In this document: positions 45,976 through 54,236 of the stretch, piece after piece
Layout: the number at the start of each line of letters is the position of its first letter
Position numbering within the stretch: position 1 is the first letter of the stretch
DNA from: an uncultured Eubacteriales bacterium
Lineage (GTDB): Bacteria > Bacillota > Clostridia > Peptostreptococcales > Anaerovoracaceae
DNA length: 64,000 nt
Assembly (NCBI GenBank): GCA_902774265.1
Contig: CACYHR010000002.1
Span: forward strand, 1 to 64,000
Reading direction: 5' to 3'
Notes under the pieces: model-generated
The model's database searches: none
Told to the model about the DNA's origin: nothing
The model's input: the letters and a program-made list of their open reading frames with translations, nothing else
Program-made: the position numbers and the translations under genes

Positions 45976-48900
45976 ATGAAGCAAAAATCAGTAAAGGGAG
46001 CATTGAGTTTGCTGTTCATCCTCGCGCTGGCATCAGGACTGATGTCAGTTCTCAGCGCTACGGCGTGGGCAGGCAGTAACATTAGTGTAGGAAAAATATG
46101 GTATGTGGGTGACGAGTTCAGACTGCAGGAAGATGACTGGCTTTACTATAATGAATCCACCAGTATTGTAGATAAAATCGGACCATATGCAGCACTTGAT
46201 GTTCCTGCACCGTCTTATGACAAGTATGGATGGAAGCAATGGGTATTCAGAAATGCCTATCGGGCTGCTGATGGTGATCTGACAAGCTTATACTTTGACT
46301 TGCCTGATGGAAAAGAGGAATCTGATGTTCCGATCGGATTCAAATTAATAAGCGGTACCGGGAAAAGAGAATCTCCGTACAGATTCGCACTTGTATACAA
46401 TCACAAGCATGGCGGACAGACAGCCACCGAGTGGAAAGAGACCAGCAGTCTTCCTTCAACGGCCGGCTGCTATTGTCTGGAAAATGATGTGACGATCAGC
46501 AATACCTGGAATATTCCTGCAGGCGTAACAGTCAACCTCTGCCTGAACGGACACGGGATCCGGCTTAACACAGATAAAAGCGATACACCTGTTATCAGCA
46601 TTCCTGAAACATCGACTTTGAATCTTTATAATTGCTACGGCAACAAGCATTACATCACAATTAAAAACTGGCGCGGCAGATCAGACAATTTTTACGGTAA
46701 TGAAAAGGCGCCGGACGCCAACGGCGATGGCGTTGTAAAGGTCTATGGCGGATATATTACCGGCGGAAATGGCGGAGATAACGGCGGCGCAGTATACAGC
46801 AAAGGAACCTTCAATATGTACGGCGGAACTATTGTCGGCAATTTCGCAACAAACGGCGGCGCGGGAGTAAGAGCGGAGAAAGGCGAGTTCAATCTGTATG
46901 GCGGTAATATACGCTGGAACACAGCTCATCTTGCCGGAGGCGTTCGTGTGAAGGACTCCGCTATGACGATGTCAGGCGGTACTATCTCTGATAATTACGC
47001 TAAAAATACAGGTTCGCATGCTATAGATGAAGGAAACGGCGGAGGAATTTATATCGGAACTGATAACGGTACAGTGAATATCCGGGGCGGCAGTATCGTA
47101 AATAACAGAGCAAGTTTCAACGGAGGCGCCGTTTACTATACGAAAGGAACTCTTAATATCTCCGGAAACCCTGATATCTCCGGAAACAAAAAAGACAGCA
47201 AAGATAGTAAGGGGAGAGATGAAAGCAACATATATCTGGATGATCAAACGAAAATCAACATTACAGGAAAACTGAATAATACGAATCCTATTGGTATAAT
47301 GGGTAGTAGTTCTGTTCCGCTCACAAACGGTTTGCGCGGACGCGGCGGCAGATCCAACTTCAAAGCTGATAATAACTTTACTGAATACGGCACTGCCCTG
47401 ACATCAGATGGAGAACTAATGATTTCGACCCTGCGTAAGGTCAGTATCAATACTGAAGGACCGGGAACCATTACTGTAAAGAATGGAGAGGATGTAGTTG
47501 CATCAGGAACAGAGGTTGCAGAAGGAACTGCTCTGAGCATCAGCGCAGAGGCAGAGGAAGGCTATGAGCTTTCCGGCAAAATTAAGCTTACTTATGGTGA
47601 TACGACTAAGCAAATCGAAAACGGCGGTACGTTTACCACTCCTGGTAGTTATGATATAAGCGTTTCGGCAAGCTTTACAAAAATCACACCTAAAGTGTTC
47701 AATGTTACATTTATGGATGGGCAGGGCAAAACGCTTAAAACAGAAATAGTTGAAAAAGGAAAGTCTGCGACAGCGCCTGCAGCTCCGACACGAAAAGGAT
47801 ATACTTTTGACGGTTGGGATACGGATTTCAGCAATGTGAAATCAGATCTGACCGTAACAGCAAAGTGGAAACAGGACATTGTCTACTACGATGTGATATT
47901 CGAAGATGGTCTTGGAAATGTCATTTCATCACAGAAAGTAGCTGCAGGAAGACCTGCGGCAGCACCTGCGGCCCCGGGCAGGACGGGATATGTTTTCTCG
48001 GGCTGGGATAAAGATTTCAGCAAAATAACAGCAGATCTGACTGTCAGGGCTTTATGGACTAAGGAATCCAAGGAGGAAGATAAATATACAGTCGCATTCG
48101 TTTTCGGATTCGGCAACAGGCCGCTTATTCTGACAGTCGCAAAAGGCGGATCTGCTGAAGCGCCTGATACTGTTCCAAAGGTTGAAGGCTTTACATTTAA
48201 AGGCTGGGATAAAGATTTCAGCAGAGTAACATCTAATCTGACTGTAACGGCGCAGTGGAGTAGAAATACTGCCGGAACAGAACATACAGTTGTATTTGTA
48301 GATGGATTCAGTCCAAACCCGCTCCGTATTCAGCGTGTTAAGGACGGCCAGGCTGCAACTGCTCCGCAGGCTCCTGTCAGAGAAGGATATGTATTTACCG
48401 GATGGGATACGGATTTCAGCTATGTGACAGAGAATCTGACTGTTATCGCCCGGTGGAAGCAGAATGAGAGTCAGGATCAGGATCCTTCATCTGATCCTCA
48501 GCCGGAACCTGCTCCGGATGACGATAGTGTAAAAAAGGCTGCCGAAGAGATAGCTGGACTGCCTGCAGATCCTGCAGCATGGACAAGAGAACAGACTGCA
48601 GGTGCACGTGCGCTTATTGATTCTCTTACAGATTCTCAGAAGGAACAGCTGGGAGCAGAGATACTGCAGCTCGAGAAGGCTGAATATTATTGGGCTAAAA
48701 CTGATGCTGAGGCAAAGAAAGCAAATCTTAAATCTGTAAAGACTGTAAAAGGAAAGAAGGCAGTTGTTAAGTGGAATAAGGTATCCGGAACAAGCGGATA
48801 CCGGCTGGAGTACAGCACCGGACGCAAATTCACTAAAAAGACCACGAAAAAGATTACAACTAAAAGCAATAAGTCAGTCCGGAAGCTTAAAGCCGGTAAG

Positions 48901-49014
48901 ACATACTACTTCAGGATCCGTACATACACAAGCGTATATAACCCTGTAACAGAGAAGAACGAGAACGTAGCCGGCAAGTGGTCAAATGTGAAGAAAATCA
49001 AAAGCGTAAAATAA
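45976..49014 (+). CDS. Large secreted protein with beta-helix, InlB repeats and FN3-like end
   Basis: A 1012-residue exported protein. Signal peptide: basic start, then GALSLLFILALASGLMSVLS, cleavage near ATAWA. Residues 230-420 form a right-handed beta-helix of repeated GGxxxxNG motifs (VYGGYITGGNGGDNGGAVYS). Four InlB B-type repeats follow near residues 575, 640, 705 and 770, each with the form GYxFxGWDxDFS-x-x-x-x-LTVTAxW. A helical linker and a fibronectin-III-like domain (SGYRLEYSTGRKF, GKTYYFRIRTYTS) close the protein. No LPXTG motif. Probably an adhesin. The ABC transporter genes begin 19 bases downstream and may be cotranscribed. Confidence 0.88.
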   Translation: MKQKSVKGALSLLFILALASGLMSVLSATAWAGSNISVGKIWYVGDEFRLQEDDWLYYNESTSIVDKIGPYAALDVPAPSYDKYGWKQWVFRNAYRAADGDLTSLYFDLPDGKEESDVPIGFKLISGTGKRESPYRFALVYNHKHGGQTATEWKETSSLPSTAGCYCLENDVTISNTWNIPAGVTVNLCLNGHGIRLNTDKSDTPVISIPETSTLNLYNCYGNKHYITIKNWRGRSDNFYGNEKAPDANGDGVVKVYGGYITGGNGGDNGGAVYSKGTFNMYGGTIVGNFATNGGAGVRAEKGEFNLYGGNIRWNTAHLAGGVRVKDSAMTMSGGTISDNYAKNTGSHAIDEGNGGGIYIGTDNGTVNIRGGSIVNNRASFNGGAVYYTKGTLNISGNPDISGNKKDSKDSKGRDESNIYLDDQTKINITGKLNNTNPIGIMGSSSVPLTNGLRGRGGRSNFKADNNFTEYGTALTSDGELMISTLRKVSINTEGPGTITVKNGEDVVASGTEVAEGTALSISAEAEEGYELSGKIKLTYGDTTKQIENGGTFTTPGSYDISVSASFTKITPKVFNVTFMDGQGKTLKTEIVEKGKSATAPAAPTRKGYTFDGWDTDFSNVKSDLTVTAKWKQDIVYYDVIFEDGLGNVISSQKVAAGRPAAAPAAPGRTGYVFSGWDKDFSKITADLTVRALWTKESKEEDKYTVAFVFGFGNRPLILTVAKGGSAEAPDTVPKVEGFTFKGWDKDFSRVTSNLTVTAQWSRNTAGTEHTVVFVDGFSPNPLRIQRVKDGQAATAPQAPVREGYVFTGWDTDFSYVTENLTVIARWKQNESQDQDPSSDPQPEPAPDDDSVKKAAEEIAGLPADPAAWTREQTAGARALIDSLTDSQKEQLGAEILQLEKAEYYWAKTDAEAKKANLKSVKTVKGKKAVVKWNKVSGTSGYRLEYSTGRKFTKKTTKKITTKSNKSVRKLKAGKTYYFRIRTYTSVYNPVTEKNENVAGKWSNVKKIKSVK

Positions 49015-49033
49015 GGAAGGATCAGGTGGATCA

Positions 49034-50608
49034 ATGCGACACACAAAAATACGATATTGTTTTGCGCTGATAGCGGTGATCATGACTGCTATGGCATTCA
49101 CACAAGCCGTCTGGGCCAAAGCAGATGTGACTTCAACAGATGAACTGTCGGAAGCGACATTTGCGGTTCAGACCGGAACCACATGCGGAACGGATGCCGA
49201 GACGCACTTTCCGAATGCGCAGATCGACTACTATAATACGCTTACGGACATACTTACGGTCATGCGGACGGGAAAAGCGGATGCGACAGTATGTGACATT
49301 GGTGTACTTCGTTTTTTGCAGATAGACAACAAGGACATAGTAACAGTCGGAGATATTATAGAAGAAATCAAGCTTGCTCCGGCCTTCCCGAAAACAGCCA
49401 AGGGACAGGCACTATGTGATGAATACAGTGAATTTGTCAGACAGCTATGGGATGATGGTACCATGAAGGAGCTTGATGATGCCTGGTTTGGCGACGATGA
49501 GAGCAAACGTCAGGTGATCGACTATGAAAATCTGCCGGATACAAACGGGACACTGACAATGGCGGTAGATGCATCCATTGTACCATTTGCTTATGTTAAG
49601 GATAACCGGATCGTAGGATATGATGTGGATGTGGTAGCACGCTTTTGTAAAGCAAAGGGATACCGTCTGGAGATCTCCAACATGTCCTTTGATTCGATCC
49701 TGGCTGCTGTACAGACCGGAAAATGCGATTTTGCGTCTTGCGCCATTACAGTGACGGAGGAAAGAGCAGAATCGATGCTCTTCGGAGAGCCTGTATTTAC
49801 AAGCGGAAATATCGTAGCTGTGATAGACCACAGCATTAATCCTGACGGTACACCGAACACCGGGGAGAATCAGTCGGATGAGGATACTTCGATATGGGGA
49901 AGCATCCGGTCAAGTTTTGAAAAGACCTTTATCCGTGATGACAGATGGAAAATGTTTGTTATGGGTGTGGTCAATACCCTGATAATCACTTTGCTGTCTG
50001 CTCTGCTGGGTACCCTGCTCGGATATCTCGTATTCATGATGTGCCGTAAAGGCAATCGGGCAGCAAACGGGATCACCCGTATCGTAATGTTTCTGGTGCA
50101 GGGAATGCCTATGGTCGTTCTTCTGATGGTCCTCTATTACATCGTATTCGGGCAGCTGAAGATCAGCGGTCTGGCGGTTGCCGTGATTGGTTTCACGCTG
50201 ACTTTCGGTTCTTCCGTGTACAGCCTCTTAGGTGTGGGCGTAGGTGCGGTAGACAAGGGCCAGTACGAAGCGGCCTATATGCTGGGCTATTCCGACCGCA
50301 GGATCTTCTACAAAATCATACTTCCGCAGGCACTTCCGCATATCGTACCGTCATTTAAGGGCGAGGTCATCAGCCTCATCAAGGCTACTTCGATCGTAGG
50401 ATATATCGCGGTACAGGATCTGACTAAGATAGGCGACCTCATTCGAAGCCGTACTTATGAAGCCTTTTTCCCGCTCATCGCAGTGACAGTGATATATTTC
50501 CTGCTGGAGGGGATCCTTCGTTTCGGTATCGGCCGAATCGAATTGAACGTTGATTCAAAGCGCAGAAAGACCAGAAAGCTGCTGAAGGGGGTAAAAACGG
50601 ATGATTAA
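49034..50608 (+). CDS. Polar amino-acid ABC transporter, binding protein-permease fusion
   Basis: A 524-residue fusion. A signal peptide (FALIAVIMTAMAFTQAVWA) is followed by two segments of SBP type 3 fold: residues 35-155 (lobe two-like, ending WDDGTMKELDDAWFG) and 160-265 (TLTMAVDASIVPFAYVKDN, VGYDVDVVARF, CDFASCAITVTEERAESM). The second lacks its own C-terminal lobe, so the two halves may form one circularly arranged binding domain. Residues 300-510 are a HisMQ-type permease with EAAYMLGYSDRRIFYKIILPQ. It imports a polar amino acid such as glutamine. Stop overlaps the ATPase start by 8 bases. Confidence 0.83.
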   Translation: MRHTKIRYCFALIAVIMTAMAFTQAVWAKADVTSTDELSEATFAVQTGTTCGTDAETHFPNAQIDYYNTLTDILTVMRTGKADATVCDIGVLRFLQIDNKDIVTVGDIIEEIKLAPAFPKTAKGQALCDEYSEFVRQLWDDGTMKELDDAWFGDDESKRQVIDYENLPDTNGTLTMAVDASIVPFAYVKDNRIVGYDVDVVARFCKAKGYRLEISNMSFDSILAAVQTGKCDFASCAITVTEERAESMLFGEPVFTSGNIVAVIDHSINPDGTPNTGENQSDEDTSIWGSIRSSFEKTFIRDDRWKMFVMGVVNTLIITLLSALLGTLLGYLVFMMCRKGNRAANGITRIVMFLVQGMPMVVLLMVLYYIVFGQLKISGLAVAVIGFTLTFGSSVYSLLGVGVGAVDKGQYEAAYMLGYSDRRIFYKIILPQALPHIVPSFKGEVISLIKATSIVGYIAVQDLTKIGDLIRSRTYEAFFPLIAVTVIYFLLEGILRFGIGRIELNVDSKRRKTRKLLKGVKTDD

Positions 50609-51692
50609 GATCGAACATATGAAAAAAGAATATTCCAATGCTACTCCCCTCAAGGATGTGTCGGCCGTGATCAATGATGGCGATGTTATCTCAATCATCG
50701 GGCCATCCGGTACCGGAAAGAGCACTCTGATGCGCTGCATCAGCCAGCTGGAGAAGCCAACGGCAGGAAAGGTCTTTATCGATGACGTGGAGATCACCGA
50801 TCCTAAAAACAATATTGATCAGATCCGCCTTAAGATGGGAATGGTCTTCCAGTCGTTCAATCTGTTCGGACATCTGACAGTGATCGAGAATATCATGATG
50901 GCACCGGTAGATCTTTTAAAACAGCCTAAACAGGAAGCCTATAACAATGCCATGCGCCTTCTCAGGATGGTAGGCCTTGCCGGCAAGGCAGACAATTATC
51001 CGGACGAGCTGTCCGGCGGACAGAAGCAGCGTATCGCCATAGCAAGGACACTTGCCATGGATCCGGACATCATATTTCTGGATGAACCGACCAGTGCACT
51101 TGACCCGACAATGGTAGGCGAAGTGCAGTCTGTAATCAGGGATCTGGCGGAAACCGGCAAGACTATGATGATCGTTACACACGAGATGGCTTTTGCACGT
51201 TCGATCTGCAATAGAGTGTTCTATATGGATGAAGGCGGTATATACGAGGACGGAACTCCTGACCAGATCTTTGAACATCCTCTCAAAGATAAAACACGGC
51301 AGTTTGTACAAAGACTTAAGGTACTGGAGCTGAAGGCAGGCACAAAGGAATACGATTTCCGGTCTGTGGTCAGTGAGATAGAACAGTACTGCCGCAGAAA
51401 TCAGGTCGATATAAGGCTGACCTATTATATTCAGCTTGCATATGAGGAATTGGTGCAGCAGCTGCTGATATCAAGACTGAATACGCAGGTGGATGTTATC
51501 ATAGAGTACTCGACAGTGGAAAAGAGAGCGGTTGTGACTGCAAAGTGGAACGGGCCTAAGTTTGATATAGACAGTATCAGTGATGAACCTTCCTTCATAA
51601 TGATCAACGGGATCTCCGACAATATAAGCTATGAACATAAGGAGTCCGATGAACAAGCCAATCAGATCGTTATTGAAATGTCCCAAAAATAA
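50601..51692 (+). CDS. Amino-acid ABC transporter ATPase with HATPase-like C-terminal extension
   Basis: GlnQ-type ATPase: Walker A GPSGTGKST, signature LSGGQKQRIAIART, Walker B IIFLDEPTSALDP. Residues 1-240 make a complete GlnQ. A further 120 residues (EIEQYCRRNQVDIRLTYYIQ, then LAYEELVQQLLISRLN and VDVIIEYSTVEKRAVVTAKW) look like an anti-sigma/HATPase_c_2-type fold with the N-box-like AYEELVQQL; the usual Asn is a Gln. This is not part of normal GlnQ proteins. It may regulate uptake or bind a partner. Confidence 0.85.
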   Translation: MIKIEHMKKEYSNATPLKDVSAVINDGDVISIIGPSGTGKSTLMRCISQLEKPTAGKVFIDDVEITDPKNNIDQIRLKMGMVFQSFNLFGHLTVIENIMMAPVDLLKQPKQEAYNNAMRLLRMVGLAGKADNYPDELSGGQKQRIAIARTLAMDPDIIFLDEPTSALDPTMVGEVQSVIRDLAETGKTMMIVTHEMAFARSICNRVFYMDEGGIYEDGTPDQIFEHPLKDKTRQFVQRLKVLELKAGTKEYDFRSVVSEIEQYCRRNQVDIRLTYYIQLAYEELVQQLLISRLNTQVDVIIEYSTVEKRAVVTAKWNGPKFDIDSISDEPSFIMINGISDNISYEHKESDEQANQIVIEMSQK

Positions 51693-51741
51693 TTTATTAG
51701 CGGGGGACATCTGGTGTCTGTTATATAATAACTGCATATCT

Positions 51742-51766
51742 GCGGGGCGTATCAGCCCCGCGTTTT
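51742..51766 (+). terminator. Intrinsic terminator of the amino-acid transporter
   Basis: GCGGGGC pairs with GCCCCGC over a six-base loop and is followed by GTTTT. Confidence 0.75.
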
Positions 51767-51862
51767 GGTGTTGCTTTAACGATTAGCTATGAGATACAAT
51801 ATAAAAAGTGCATAACTATATTGCGCAATAATCGTTGTATTTTTATATTGAGGAGCATTACT

Positions 51863-52240
51863 ATGAAAATTACAAGCTTTAATCCGCTGATCGTAACAAA
51901 AGACGCAGAACCTGTTGTTAAACTGTTTGAGGAGTTGGGGTTTGAGAAACGGCATATAAAAGAAGGCATAAGCCTGAATAATTCTGAAGATATCAGGATG
52001 AAGGATGCGAATGGTTATCATGTGGATGTTACACAGGGTACAGGTGAATGGACAATGATCCGTATGAATGTGGATAATCTGGAAGAGGCTATAGAGTTCC
52101 TGGAAGCGCGTGGATTCCATAAGGCAAGACATGAGGTCGCGAATAAAACTATCGATACGGGATCTTCAAAATTCAACATCATGGTGTCCGCAGGGGGGAC
52201 TATCTTTGCGGTATCCCAGCACATCAAGGATAACGACTGA
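51863..52240 (+). CDS. VOC-superfamily (glyoxalase-like) protein
   Basis: A 125-residue protein with two beta-alpha-beta-beta-beta halves of the vicinal-oxygen-chelate fold: SFNPLIVTKDAEPVVKLFEE and, in the second half, NVDNLEEAIEFLEARGF. Metal ligands are not clearly placed, so it may be a binding rather than catalytic member. AGGAGC precedes the ATG at 51863. Flanked by terminators on both sides; monocistronic. Confidence 0.8.
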   Translation: MKITSFNPLIVTKDAEPVVKLFEELGFEKRHIKEGISLNNSEDIRMKDANGYHVDVTQGTGEWTMIRMNVDNLEEAIEFLEARGFHKARHEVANKTIDTGSSKFNIMVSAGGTIFAVSQHIKDND

Positions 52241-52268
52241 TATCCGCAGCACTGCATCGGTCATATTT

Positions 52269-52325
52269 GAATTGCTGATACTTCCGTGTGTGTTTCTCCG
52301 CGGGTATCAGCAATTCCGTTTTTTG
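52269..52325 (+). terminator. Intrinsic terminator after the VOC gene
   Basis: A perfect 13-bp stem (GAATTGCTGATAC with GTATCAGCAATTC) over a 22-base loop, followed by CGTTTTTTG. Confidence 0.9.
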
Positions 52326-52478
52326 TGGTGATTCAATATCTGTATTATTGTATAATCACACTGGCAAATGGAGGCGGATAATGAACAGACAAAGCACTTT
52401 ACAGAATATGACAGATCTATTCACAGTTAAGTGCTGATTATCGCCTGTCGATGATTTGAAAATTAACAAAGTTATAAT
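52326..52478. other. Intergenic stretch with an orphan gene start
   Basis: A consensus TATAAT at 52351-52356 and GGAGG at 52369-52374 lead into an ATG at 52381 that opens only 18 codons (MNRQSTLQNMTDLF...). It looks like the surviving 5' end of a lost gene, joined to the fragment that follows. Confidence 0.4.
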
Positions 52479-52796
52479 ATGGATATGCAGAAGGATTTCG
52501 TGGTCTCTGTAATCAATTCCGTATCACTCGATCCTGAGAATTCAGGGGAGGTAATACACGTGAAGGATATAGTCGAGACAGTGATAACAACAAAATCCGG
52601 TGAGACAACAACAATAGCAGATGGTTATCTGGATGTAGGCATACTTGATACTATGAAAGACCTGCTTGTAAACCTTATAGGTGCGGTGGTGTTCTCTGCT
52701 ATCGGCTACATTTCGCTCAGAGCATCCGGCTCTTCATCCAGAGCAGGCAAGGTAGCCGAAAGCCTTATGGCAAAACCGAATGTTCGTGACGAATAG
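52479..52796 (+). pseudogene. Membrane protein C-terminal fragment
   Basis: A 105-codon frame with one membrane segment, DTMKDLLVNLIGAVVFSAIG, and a soluble tail. The pattern DTMKDLxxNLxGAxxxxxxGY is typical of the last membrane segment of YjdF/DUF2238-like proteins. It lacks a ribosome site and the preceding segments, so it is probably the 3' end of a deleted gene; a small intact gene cannot be excluded. Confidence 0.45.
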
Positions 52797-53007
52797 AGAA
52801 ATGTAATAATTAAAAAAACTCAATATTGTATCAAGTGTCTGCTATATCTTTTGCATATAATTCAGACAATGAGAGATGTATTTTAAATGATGAATCAAAC
52901 AAGGTATTATTATCAGGGAATAGCTAATCGTGGAAACATAGATTGAATGTTGTTGATAAGATTGCGGCCATAGTTGAAGGCAGGCGCAAATAAAAAGGGG
53001 TGTGAAT

Positions 53008-53919
53008 ATGGAACTTAGGACCCTGCATTATTTTGTAACTGTTGCCGAAGAGCTCAACATTACAAGAGCTGCAGAAAAACTGCATATGAGTCAGCCTCCT
53101 CTCAGCGCACAGATCAAGAATCTCGAAACTGAGCTGGATACGACACTGTTCATACGAGGCAAGAGACATCTCACCCTGACTGAATCCGGTCAGCTGCTGT
53201 ACAGACGGGCAAAAGATATACTGAGTCTGACAGAAAGGTCAAAGGCGGAAATTCTTGCGATGGGCGAAGGTATGCGCGGAACTATATCCATAGGTCTTGT
53301 AGAGGGGATGGCTCCGGATATTGCGGCTGAGTGGTTCGCAGGATTCACAAAGCAGCATCCGAATGTGCGTTTCAGGATACTTGACGGAAATACAGATGAT
53401 CTGCTTGAAAAACTGCGCAGCGGTATTGTCAGTCTGGCTGTGATAACATCACCTTGCGATCATTCGCTGCTGCACAGCTTTCATATAGGAGAAGAAACGC
53501 TGGCAGTTCTGATGAGCAAGTCGCATCCTCTGGCACAAAAGAGCGATCATAAGGTGAGTGTGGCTGACCTGGTTGGAGAAAGCCTGATAGTTCCGAGCAG
53601 AAAAGCCCTGATCGAGACGATATATAAGTGGTTCAGGAATGAGGCCGCCGAGCCGAATATAGTATGTGAAATGAGCAGCTATATCGATGCGACAGCGCTG
53701 GCGGGAAGAGAAGTTGGTTTAAGTATATATCCAAAGCCGGCTTTTATTCCGAATGATTCTCTGGTATGCAGAGAATTAGAGGGAGATGACAAAAAAATCG
53801 AGTACCTGTTTGTGTGGCGCAAAGGTCACAGACTGCCTGTGGTAGAGGAGAATTTTATAGATTTTGTCAAGAATATGATAAATGCTGACCCGGACAGTGA
53901 AGATCAGAGTACAGCATGA
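53008..53919 (+). CDS. LysR-family transcriptional regulator
   Basis: A 303-residue LysR protein: N-terminal helix-turn-helix ELRTLHYFVTVAEELNITRA with HMSQPPLSAQIKNLE, then the linker and a periplasmic-binding-like effector domain (GTISIGLVEGMAPDIAAEWF). The ATG at 53008 lies seven bases after AAGGGG. LysR proteins usually control a divergent neighbour, but the upstream 200 bases hold no divergent gene, so the target is not evident. The ligand is unknown. Confidence 0.9.
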   Translation: MELRTLHYFVTVAEELNITRAAEKLHMSQPPLSAQIKNLETELDTTLFIRGKRHLTLTESGQLLYRRAKDILSLTERSKAEILAMGEGMRGTISIGLVEGMAPDIAAEWFAGFTKQHPNVRFRILDGNTDDLLEKLRSGIVSLAVITSPCDHSLLHSFHIGEETLAVLMSKSHPLAQKSDHKVSVADLVGESLIVPSRKALIETIYKWFRNEAAEPNIVCEMSSYIDATALAGREVGLSIYPKPAFIPNDSLVCRELEGDDKKIEYLFVWRKGHRLPVVEENFIDFVKNMINADPDSEDQSTA

Positions 53920-53935
53920 AATGACACATCCATTG

Positions 53936-54087
53936 AAAAATCCGGAAGGCATCGGTCCGAAAAGGAGTGTTGCCTGCGTACAGGGGATGTCCGGGACACT
54001 GGGTCACAGGCAATGCAGCATGGTACAGATCTGAGGACTTTACGCAGAAACATAATAGAATGACTGACAGAAGGGGTCAGTGTATAT
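53936..54087 (+). other. Structured leader-like region upstream of glmS
   Basis: About 150 bases with several potential helices: TTGCCTG at 53980 pairs with CAGGCAA near 54016, enclosing TGTCC/GGACA, and CTGAC pairs with GTCAG near 54065-54080. It runs into an intrinsic terminator. The glmS ribozyme core is not recognisable, nor any riboswitch consensus I know. It could be the 3' end of the LysR transcript, a small RNA or an undescribed leader. Confidence 0.4.
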
Positions 54088-54116
54088 CCGGCGGGAGATG
54101 CCTGGCCGGTTTTTTT
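54088..54116 (+). terminator. Intrinsic terminator between lysR and glmS
   Basis: CCGGC pairs with GCCGG over a 12-base loop, followed by seven T, 120 bases ahead of glmS. Confidence 0.75.
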
Positions 54117-54236
54117 ATGGGAAAACACTATGCAAATCATAACAAAAATCGGATATCGGACATTTATTTACGATGAATATGATATACTACTCATCAGAAA
54201 AAATGTAAGAACAGAGGGTATAAAAAGGAGAAAAAC

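Noticed and set aside
46045..48285. Several reverse-strand frames within the InlB-repeat protein
   Set aside because: Shadows of the forward gene; no start signals or recognisable domains.
54140..54236. glmS ribozyme directly upstream of glmS
   Set aside because: The conserved ribozyme core could not be found in the leader; only a short AT-rich stretch and a ribosome site are present.
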